The notes under the pieces were generated by a model, which did not search any database, was not told the origin of the DNA, and was given only the letters and a program-made list of their open reading frames with translations. The translations under genes were made by a program, and so were the position numbers. This document shows, one piece after another, positions 15,572-22,387 of a stretch of DNA of 37,899 nucleotides. Source of the stretch: Bacteroidota bacterium (GTDB lineage: Bacteria; Bacteroidota; Bacteroidia; 2-12-FULL-35-15); contig CANIQT010000013.1 of the NCBI GenBank assembly GCA_947469885.1, positions 77,604 to 115,502 of the forward strand, written 5' to 3'. How positions within the stretch are numbered: position 1 is the stretch's first letter; every line of letters starts with the position of its first letter.

Positions 15572-15672
15572 GGTCACAAATTGTGACCTCCAATTTTGAA
15601 GTGAAAATAAAATCTTTGAGGTGCCAATTTGGCACCTCAGAACTTGAAGTCGCAAATTGCGACCTCAAGATT
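15570..15672. repeat. Second copy of the three-palindrome module
   Basis: Palindromes lie at 15570-15590 (perfect; arm GAGGTCACAA), 15618-15638 (perfect; arm GAGGTGCCAA) and 15643-15669 (one mismatch; arm CTTGARGTCGCAA). Order and spacing match 14885-14989 to within about one base over ~105 bp. The module begins at the point where the antirepressor-like frame stops and ends 31 nt before the ORF6N gene. Confidence 0.9.
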
Positions 15673-15702
15673 TGGAAAATAACATAAACCAATAATAAAA
15701 AT

Positions 15703-16254
15703 ATGGCTAAAAAAGAAACATCTATCACCGTACCCGATGAAATAATAATGAATAATATTTACTACATCAGGAAACAAAAAGTGATGTTAGACCAAGATTT
15801 GGCAAAGCTTTATGGAGTAGAAACAAAACACTTGAAAGAATCTGTCAAAAGGAACATCGGTAGGTTTCCAGAAGATTTTATGTTTGAACTCACAAGAGAC
15901 GAGTATAATTCTCTAAGGTCGCAAATTGCGACCTTAGAGAATGGGAGAGGAAAATATAGTAAATACAATCCTTTTGCTTTCACCGAACAGGGTGTAGCAA
16001 TGCTTTCATCAGTTTTGAAAAGCAAAAAAGCAATAGCAGTAAACATTCAAATAATGCGCATCTTTACTCGAATAAGGCAAATGTTTATTGACAATACCGA
16101 ACTAAGATTAGGATATGAAGAACTAAAAAAGAAAACAGATAACAATACTAAAAACATAGAAGTGGTTTTTCAATACCTTGATGAACTGCTTGTAAAGAAA
16201 GAGGAGCCGAAGAAACAAAAACAAATTGGGTTTAAAATAAAAGGAAAGAAATAA
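15703..16254 (+). CDS. ORF6N-domain protein (KilA-type DNA-binding/antirepressor-like)
   Basis: The 183-residue protein is a full-length ORF6N protein of the Bacteroidota type. The N-terminal domain (about 10-100) reads IYYIRKQKVMLDQDLAKLYG, VKRNIGRFPEDFMFELTRDE, YNSLRSQIATLENG and YNPFAFTEQGVAMLSSVLKS. The C-terminal part is a helical, charged region (ELKKKTDNNTKNIEVVFQYL) and a lysine-rich tail. ORF6N domains come from phage proteins and are thought to bind DNA; target sites are unknown. Codons for NSLRSQIATLEN form a perfect 35-bp palindrome (15908-15942). The start ATG at 15703 has an A-rich leader. It could be a phage-derived regulator adopted by the chromosome. Confidence 0.88.
   Translation: MAKKETSITVPDEIIMNNIYYIRKQKVMLDQDLAKLYGVETKHLKESVKRNIGRFPEDFMFELTRDEYNSLRSQIATLENGRGKYSKYNPFAFTEQGVAMLSSVLKSKKAIAVNIQIMRIFTRIRQMFIDNTELRLGYEELKKKTDNNTKNIEVVFQYLDELLVKKEEPKKQKQIGFKIKGKK
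15908..15942. repeat. Perfect 35-bp palindrome within the ORF6N coding region
   Basis: The arm ATTCTCTAAGGTCGCAA is followed by a single central A and then its exact reverse complement. The outer part of the arm matches the non-coding palindrome at 14805-14837, and the core matches those at 14881-14911 and 15643-15669. Confidence 0.95.
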
Positions 16255-16304
16255 GGTATATGAAATTAAGAATTACATTTACACTTTAAATAAACACACA
16301 ACTG

Positions 16305-17270
16305 TTGAAACAAAAACACCATATATTATTTTTCGCATTGCTACTTTTATTTTCATGTAAGAAAATAGAAATAAACCGTATTACTAAAATAACTACTGAT
16401 GAGGTTTCAATTGCTAACACAGCAGTAACTGTTGGCGGAACCATAATAGATATTTCAAAACAAGGTATTACCAAGTACGGGCATTGCTGGTCGACCAATG
16501 CAACGCCTACTATAAATGATACCAAAACAGAGTTTACGAATGCAAGTGCTGGTTTTGCTTTCACAAGTTCAATAAATAATATTTCGGCAAGCACTATTTA
16601 TTATGTATGTGCGTATGCTACCAATGGTGATGAAACAGTGTATGGTGAAATAAAAACATTTACTCTTTCTGCTTATACTGCAATAGCAGTTACCGCTACT
16701 AATCTTACTATTCAAAACGAAACTACTCTTTCGGTGGATGGAAGCATCACTAATATTGGAGCATTGAGTGGCATGGAGTACGGGCACTGCTGGGCAACAC
16801 ATGCCGCACCAACCATTGCTGATAATAAAACAAACTATGGTACAATTGCAACAGATAGAAATTTCAGTTCCACATTAACCAACCTGAGTATGGTGACTAC
16901 TTATTATGTTAGAGCATATCTGAAATTAAACAATAGCATAATTATTTATAGTAACGAATTAACTATTCTCATTCCTGATTTAGTGGTGACTACAAATAGT
17001 CATTCAATTGCAGGGAATACCGCCTCATTGCAAGGAACGATAGTGAACTTAGGTGTGTTGCCTGTTACTGACCATGGTATGTGCTGGTCGACTACAACCT
17101 CGAATCCTAACTTTAACGATAATGTAATTTCGCAAGGGGCAGCATCAACAACAGGGCAATATTATTCCAACCTGAGTGGCTTGGTTTCGGGCACTACCTA
17201 TTATTATAAAGCATTCGCTAGAAAGGGAAACACAATAAAATATGGAATTGTAAGGTCGTTTACTTATTAA
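16305..17270 (+). CDS. Surface lipoprotein with three Fn3-like repeats
   Basis: The 321-residue protein appears to start at a TTG codon: no in-frame ATG precedes the lipoprotein signal, and from the TTG the sequence reads LKQKHHILFFALLLLFSCKK with a lipobox cysteine at about residue 17. Three repeats of about 95 residues follow, each with a KYGHCWST / EYGHCWAT / DHGMCWST strand and a STIYYVCAYA / VTTYYVRAYL / GTTYYYKAFA strand, typical of the Fn3-like domains of Bacteroidota lipoproteins. It should be anchored in the outer or inner membrane by the lipid. The ligand is unknown. The next gene starts 50 nt downstream, so they may form an operon. Confidence 0.8.
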   Translation: MKQKHHILFFALLLLFSCKKIEINRITKITTDEVSIANTAVTVGGTIIDISKQGITKYGHCWSTNATPTINDTKTEFTNASAGFAFTSSINNISASTIYYVCAYATNGDETVYGEIKTFTLSAYTAIAVTATNLTIQNETTLSVDGSITNIGALSGMEYGHCWATHAAPTIADNKTNYGTIATDRNFSSTLTNLSMVTTYYVRAYLKLNNSIIIYSNELTILIPDLVVTTNSHSIAGNTASLQGTIVNLGVLPVTDHGMCWSTTTSNPNFNDNVISQGAASTTGQYYSNLSGLVSGTTYYYKAFARKGNTIKYGIVRSFTY

Positions 17271-17320
17271 AATGGTGTCTGGCAAAGACGCAAAGAGCGC
17301 AAAGAAACGGGAAATAAAAA

Positions 17321-19528
17321 ATGAAACTGGAAATAAAATATAATTTACTCATTTGTTTTGTGTTGCTTGTTGGTTTTGTGAAAGCACAAACCAGTGGTGT
17401 GAATACTGCCAACATTGACTTTCGATTTTCTGACGGGAAAACAATTATCACTTATGATATTATTAATTCTTCTCCGAATGAATTATATACTATTACTGTT
17501 TCTGTATTTAGAAAGAACGGAGCGAAACTAAATGCGGTTTCGTTAAGTGGAGATTTAAAAGAGATAACTGGAGGTACAGGTAAAACAATTATTTGGGAAC
17601 AAAAGAAAGATGGTTATGTGCTGGATGAGGAAATATATGTAACCCTTGACATTGCTACCAAAGTTACTATTCCGGTTACAACGCATTTGTTAAAGTCGGC
17701 AGTAATTCCCGGCTGGGGCGATTACAGAATACGAAACGGTAAATACCATTTTATTTATGGATTGGCAGGATATGGAGCAATAGGGGCTTCCATTTATTTT
17801 AATTCTCAATCAGTAAAGAGTTATGACAGTTATAAAAACTCTTTTGATGTTTCGGCAAGCAATAATTTTTTTAATAAAGCAAAACAACAACAAACCCTAT
17901 CGTATGCCTTGGCAGGTGCTGCCTGCGTAGTGTGGACCGTTGACTTGGCTTGTCTGTATCGCAAAACAAATAAAGTAAAAAAACAAATTACTGTAGAAAA
18001 TAGTAAATATTATTACGACAAATCGGTGCAGACAAATTCGTTTACCAGTGTGCCGAATTTCATTAATACCAAGTTGCCTTATGATTTAGCAATGGAGAGG
18101 GGAGATAAATTAATGAACGAAGAAAAATATGAAGAGGGAAAGAAAGCATATTTAGAAGCAAAAGCCTATGCTGTTGCAAAAAATGAATCAACCGCAACAG
18201 TTGAAATAAAATTAGCATCTGCAAACGATAAAATAAAAGAAGAGCAACTGAAAGCATTGGCTTATGCAGAGGCAATTAAGAAGGGCGAAGATTTATTGAA
18301 AGAGAAAAATTATAAAGAAGCGAAGTCGTTTTTTGAAAATGCAAGTTCTATAAAGCCAAAAGAAAAATATCCGAAAGATAAAATCGAAGAAATAAATATG
18401 ACACTTGCTCAATTAGAAAATGAAAGGTTGTACAATGAACAAATGGCACAAGGCAATGCCCTATTAACAAACAAAAATTACAGTGAAGCAAAAATAAATT
18501 TTGAGAAAGCATTAACGTATATCATCAAAGATATAACTGCAATTAATAAATGTAAAGAATGTGATAATGGAATTGAAAGAGAAGAACAGGAAAGAATTGA
18601 TAAAGAGTATAAAAACTTGATGGTACAGGGAAATAATTTGATGGTGGCAAAAAAGTATGAAACAGCAAAAGCAATGTATGAACAAGCAAAAAGTTTGAAA
18701 CCAGATGCAGTAGATGTGAATAGTAAACTTGGAGAATGTGATGCAACAATTGCTGCCATAGAGCAACAAAAAGCAGATGAAGAATACAAAAAAATGATTG
18801 ATTTAGCAGATGCTGCTTACAAGAAAAAATTATTTGACGATGCATTGACCTTTTATCAAAAGGCATTAGAGATTAAGCCTGGACAAACCTATCCAAATAA
18901 TAAAATAGTTGCGATAAATAAATTGAATGAGGTAGATAATTTAAATACATCGCTCAGTTGGGAAACTATTTACGAAAATAACAAACCCGGAGTGATGTTG
19001 ATTTTTGATACTGAATATAATTATTTCAAGAAAGAAGATGACATCATACCAATCGGAACCGGTTTTTTCATTTCTTCAAACGGCTATGCGATAACAAACC
19101 ATCATATTTATCAGGCATTAAAAACACAAGGTGTTGTTTATACTGGTGATAAAAAGGTTTACGAAATTGAAAAATGGTATACTTTAAACGAAGAGTTAGA
19201 TTATGCAATATTCAAAATAAATACAAAAGGTGAAAATGTTAAATCCTTAAAGATTTCAAAAGATAAAATAAAAGAAGGGCAACCCGTTTGTATTATAGGA
19301 AATCCAAACATACATTTATTCTCCATAAAAGATGGAATTATTTCTTCTTTCCCAAATGACAATGATATTGAACATTCTGTACCAACTGAAGGCGGAAGTA
19401 GTGGCAGTCCTTTAATGAATAAAAAAGGTGAGGTGGTCGGTTTACATAAAGCAGGCGATAAAGGAAAAGGGAATAATAATTTCGCAACAAGAATTACAAA
19501 AATTCCTTTAGCTCAGTATACAAAGTAA
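17321..19528 (+). CDS. Membrane-associated TPR protein fused to a trypsin-like serine protease domain
   Basis: The 735-residue protein has a signal peptide or N-terminal anchor (1-22), a beta-rich domain (to about 115), and a DUF5683-like segment (LLKSAVIPGWGDYRIRNGKY, 123-142) with two hydrophobic helices (about 144-160 and 193-212). Next come about 300 residues of TPR-like helical repeats (for example GEDLLKEKNYKEAKSFFENA). The C-terminal domain (about 560-735) is a trypsin-like fold with GTGFFISSNGYAITNHHIYQ (catalytic H595), ELDYAIFKI (D627) and EGGSSGSPLM (S694 in GxSGxP). All three triad residues are present, so it is probably active. The TPR part may choose partners or sense envelope state; the substrate is unknown. 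No PDZ domain is seen, unlike DegP/HtrA. Confidence 0.82.
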   Translation: MKLEIKYNLLICFVLLVGFVKAQTSGVNTANIDFRFSDGKTIITYDIINSSPNELYTITVSVFRKNGAKLNAVSLSGDLKEITGGTGKTIIWEQKKDGYVLDEEIYVTLDIATKVTIPVTTHLLKSAVIPGWGDYRIRNGKYHFIYGLAGYGAIGASIYFNSQSVKSYDSYKNSFDVSASNNFFNKAKQQQTLSYALAGAACVVWTVDLACLYRKTNKVKKQITVENSKYYYDKSVQTNSFTSVPNFINTKLPYDLAMERGDKLMNEEKYEEGKKAYLEAKAYAVAKNESTATVEIKLASANDKIKEEQLKALAYAEAIKKGEDLLKEKNYKEAKSFFENASSIKPKEKYPKDKIEEINMTLAQLENERLYNEQMAQGNALLTNKNYSEAKINFEKALTYIIKDITAINKCKECDNGIEREEQERIDKEYKNLMVQGNNLMVAKKYETAKAMYEQAKSLKPDAVDVNSKLGECDATIAAIEQQKADEEYKKMIDLADAAYKKKLFDDALTFYQKALEIKPGQTYPNNKIVAINKLNEVDNLNTSLSWETIYENNKPGVMLIFDTEYNYFKKEDDIIPIGTGFFISSNGYAITNHHIYQALKTQGVVYTGDKKVYEIEKWYTLNEELDYAIFKINTKGENVKSLKISKDKIKEGQPVCIIGNPNIHLFSIKDGIISSFPNDNDIEHSVPTEGGSSGSPLMNKKGEVVGLHKAGDKGKGNNNFATRITKIPLAQYTK

Positions 19529-19582
19529 TAATTTCGATAAATCCCTTTTCAATAAAAAAATAAACCTAACCAAAATTAATAG

Positions 19583-19590
19583 TAGTTTTG
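19583..19590 (+). promoter_or_regulatory. -7 element for the T9SS gene at 19616
   Basis: TAGTTTTG matches TAnnTTTG and ends 25 nt before the ATG. No TTG is visible at the usual distance. Confidence 0.5.
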
Positions 19591-19615
19591 TTTCGCATTT
19601 AAAAACCATAACAAC

Positions 19616-20662
19616 ATGAAAAAACTACATCTATTATCAGCACTAATTTTTACAACCTTTCAGTTTGCGTCAGCTCAAATACTGTGCGTTCAATGTTTCA
19701 ATCAAAACGACTCGATTGGAATGAATGTGATCAATCACATTGTAAATGGTAGTTTCGAAAACACTACTTGTCTTTCTAATCAATACACGAGTTCGTTTTG
19801 TCCTAACTCCAGTTATTATTCGTGCTCTGTTGCTAACTGGACTTGCACCGGAGGAGGCACTGCATCGTATGCAAGCATTGATGATAATACATTTACAGTA
19901 ACACCCCAAGGAACCAAAGCAGCATATTTTGGTAATGGCAGTAGTGCTTATGCCTGTTCTGGCACATTTAATGACACGTCTTGTCTTGCTACTACCTCTT
20001 GCGAAATAACAACTATACCAACTGGTTATCCTACTAACGATGCAACTTATGGAGGCATCACAGGAGTAAGTATGTCGCAAACGGTTACTGGATTAACAGT
20101 AGGTACAGCTTATGTTTTAGAATTTTGGGCAGGTGGAGAACCACAAACAAACGGATGGATGCTGCCCGGAGTGTTTGCTGTTGATATTGGTTTTGGAAAT
20201 ACTTTTTTAAGATGTAAACCAACACAGGCAAATCCTGTTCACATTGGCACACGATTCATTATTCAGTTCAAGGCTACTTCTACTTCTCATACTATAAAGT
20301 TTACCAATTGGGGACATATCTGTATTCCTTGCACAGAGTTGATTTTGGACCATGTTCGTTTATATACCACCGCAGAATTACCTCCTTTTGTTAGTGTTTG
20401 TAGCACAGATGCTGTGAGCGAACTAGAAGAAAATCAAATAACAGTTTTCCCAAATCCGGCTACCAATCAACTTACTGTATCATCAAATAGCAGTTTGGTT
20501 TCTGAAATAACACTTTTTGATATTACAACTAGGCAATTGCTTCACCAAACTTTTACCGGCTCGGTAATTCTCAATACTGAATCGTTTGCTAAAGGAATTT
20601 ATTTTTACGAAATAAAAAACAAAAGTGGAGTTATTCATACAGGAAGATTGGAAAAACAATAA
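19616..20662 (+). CDS. Secreted protein with T9SS type A sorting domain
   Basis: The 348-residue protein has a signal peptide (MKKLHLLSALIFTTFQFASA), then a cysteine-rich beta domain. NHIVNGSFENTTC near 40-52 and GTAYVLEFWAGGEP in the middle resemble DUF642 / galactose-binding-like folds that often bind carbohydrate. There are at least twelve cysteines in the mature part, so disulfide bonds are likely. The C-terminus (about 270-348) is a type A sorting domain: ITVFPNPATNQLTV, ITLFDITTRQLLHQ, AKGIYFYEIKNKSG. It should be secreted or displayed at the surface. The specific ligand cannot be read from sequence. Confidence 0.85.
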   Translation: MKKLHLLSALIFTTFQFASAQILCVQCFNQNDSIGMNVINHIVNGSFENTTCLSNQYTSSFCPNSSYYSCSVANWTCTGGGTASYASIDDNTFTVTPQGTKAAYFGNGSSAYACSGTFNDTSCLATTSCEITTIPTGYPTNDATYGGITGVSMSQTVTGLTVGTAYVLEFWAGGEPQTNGWMLPGVFAVDIGFGNTFLRCKPTQANPVHIGTRFIIQFKATSTSHTIKFTNWGHICIPCTELILDHVRLYTTAELPPFVSVCSTDAVSELEENQITVFPNPATNQLTVSSNSSLVSEITLFDITTRQLLHQTFTGSVILNTESFAKGIYFYEIKNKSGVIHTGRLEKQ

Positions 20663-20676
20663 AAGCTTTCTCCCCT

Positions 20677-20702
20677 CCAAACTCGCAAAAGAGCAAGTTT
20701 GG
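20677..20702. other. Hairpin before the M20 peptidase gene
   Basis: CCAAACT pairs with AGTTTGG, extended by GC/GC after a mismatch. No T-tract follows, and the peptidase ATG is 14 nt downstream, so it may affect initiation rather than end transcription. Confidence 0.5.
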
Positions 20703-20716
20703 AAGTTTATGTATCA

Positions 20717-22108
20717 ATGAACAAATTTATTTTATTATTCTTTTTTATTTCTATTCATTGTTTTGCAAGTGATACCTTGCTCACCAAAACCCCAGCCCAA
20801 AACCTTTCTGCACTCTTACAATTTCGTTCCCTTTCAGGGCACGAAAAACAGGCTGGTGATTTTTTATTAAACAAAGCAACAGAAATGGGGCTCTCTGTCC
20901 ATGTTTTCAATAATCAGGATTCTGCATTTAATTTTTCTGCTTCGCTTTATCCGCTCGAACAACATAAACCAAACATTGTTTTTCTTTGTCACATAGATGT
21001 GGTTCCTGCTGTGGATAGCATAGAGTGGCGTTTCCCTCCTTTTTCAGGAGCAATTGTAAATGACACCATCTGGGGCAGAGGTTGCCTCGACATGAAAGGT
21101 ATCGGGTTAATGCAATTGCATGCAGTAGCTACTTATTTGGAAGAAGCAAAAAAAGAATCACTCCCTTATAATTTTTCTGTGCTCTTTGTTTCTGGCGAAG
21201 AAAGCGGAGGACAGAACGGTGCAAAACTGATTGTAGAAAATAATCTGCCTCTTTTAAATCCATCACTTATCATCGGGGAAGGAGGTGCAGGGCTGAAAGG
21301 AGTGCTGCCATCCAAACCTGAAAAAGAAATCTTTTTTCTTTCGGTAGTGGAGAAAAGAAGTTTGTGGTTAAAACTTTCTGTTCACCAAAAAACACACGGA
21401 CACTCCTCCCTTCCTTCTTCCAATTCGGCAAATAACATTATGATAAAAGCAATTGACCGAATAACGAGTGAGAAACCAATCATTACTTTTAATAAAACCA
21501 CCCGCCACATGTTTCGTGATTTAGGAATTCTGAATGGAGGACTTACCGGTTTTGTATTGAAAAATATTAATAGTTTTTTGCTTCGACCTTTCCGTAGAAA
21601 AATTTTAAGTTCAGAACCATTATTGTTAACCGAAGTAACCAACACCATACAATTAACCAACTATTCCAACCCAAACGGACCGCCCAATGTAATTCCGGGC
21701 AGTGCAGTGTCGTATTTCGATTGTAGATTAGTGCCCACTGTTTCAACCAAAAAGTTTATCCGCAAATTAAAATTACGAATACATAATCCAAAGGTGGAAA
21801 TTGAAATCATTGACCAAAGCCCGGAGGAAAAGGCAAGCAAGCAGAATGAAAAATTTGGAGCTATTAAATTAGCTTTAAAGAAAACATATCCTGGTTGTGA
21901 GGTTTTGCCAGTACTGTTTCCTGCCACCACTGACAATAGTTATTTCCGTTCGAAAGGAATAAAAGCGTATGGTTTACTTCCTCTGGAATTGAACCAGCAA
22001 TTGATTGAAACTGTTCATGCTACAAATGAGTGTATCCCTGTTTCTTCACTTAATAAAGGTATAGAAGCATATAAAGAAATAATAAGGGAATTGATAAATT
22101 TAAATTAG
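20717..22108 (+). CDS. M20-family metallopeptidase (carboxypeptidase S-like), exported
   Basis: With the ATG at 20717 the protein is 463 residues and starts with a signal peptide (MNKFILLFFFISIHCFA). Di-zinc ligands of the M20 family are in place: H92 and D94 in CHIDVVP, D125 in GRGCLDMKG (bridging), the E161-E162 pair in SGEESGG, E188 in GEGG where many members have Asp, and H434 in VHATNE. A dimerisation domain lies between about 210 and 320. Family members cleave C-terminal or acylated amino acids from peptides. The exported location suggests peptide use in the periplasm. A frame start at 20699 (TTG) was rejected because it would place EVYVS before the signal peptide. Confidence 0.88.
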   Translation: MNKFILLFFFISIHCFASDTLLTKTPAQNLSALLQFRSLSGHEKQAGDFLLNKATEMGLSVHVFNNQDSAFNFSASLYPLEQHKPNIVFLCHIDVVPAVDSIEWRFPPFSGAIVNDTIWGRGCLDMKGIGLMQLHAVATYLEEAKKESLPYNFSVLFVSGEESGGQNGAKLIVENNLPLLNPSLIIGEGGAGLKGVLPSKPEKEIFFLSVVEKRSLWLKLSVHQKTHGHSSLPSSNSANNIMIKAIDRITSEKPIITFNKTTRHMFRDLGILNGGLTGFVLKNINSFLLRPFRRKILSSEPLLLTEVTNTIQLTNYSNPNGPPNVIPGSAVSYFDCRLVPTVSTKKFIRKLKLRIHNPKVEIEIIDQSPEEKASKQNEKFGAIKLALKKTYPGCEVLPVLFPATTDNSYFRSKGIKAYGLLPLELNQQLIETVHATNECIPVSSLNKGIEAYKEIIRELINLN

Positions 22109-22182
22109 AAAAATTAATTCGCCCAAAACTATTGATTTCAAAGAGTTTTCGAAGGGTTTAGAAAAACATTATTTTCCAATTC

Positions 22183-22213
22183 TTTGTCAATTCAAATAAT
22201 AGTAGTACTTTTG
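22183..22213 (+). promoter_or_regulatory. Promoter of the DEAD-box helicase gene
   Basis: TTTG (22183-22186), a 19-nt spacer and TACTTTTG (22206-22213) match the Bacteroidota consensus fully. The expected start near 22220 leaves a leader of about 168 nt. Confidence 0.8.
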
Positions 22214-22219
22214 CCGCGG

Positions 22220-22387
22220 TTTTAGTCAAAAGAGGATTTTTGCTGAGACGAATTTACAACTGGTAATCCTTTGCCGAAATAGCTCCAATACCAATGATGG
22301 TGAGCTTCTTAATACAGTTGTCGAATTCAACTCACACATACTTCCTGGTAAGTTGACAACTGTAAAATAAACAAAATAAATTATTAA
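22220..22387 (+). promoter_or_regulatory. Long structured 5' leader of deaD
   Basis: Two hairpins are visible. At 22281-22306 AGCTC and ACCA pair with TGGT and GAGCT around an ATGA loop. At 22314-22363 ACAGTTGTC pairs with GACAACTGT, with CAACT/AGTTG as a possible alternative inner pairing. No gene is present in 22109-22387. Family knowledge: helicase mRNAs of the CsdA/DeaD type are often controlled through their leaders in the cold; the role here is inference. Confidence 0.55.

Noticed and set aside
15534..15728. Minus-strand ORF with LRSQFATSS, resembling ORF6N
   Set aside because: It is the reverse reading of the palindromic module; similarity arises because the palindrome reads almost the same on both strands. 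The minus ORF at 14866-15093 is the same case.
20699..20716. TTG start for the M20 peptidase
   Set aside because: It would add six residues before a good signal peptide that starts at the ATG at 20717.
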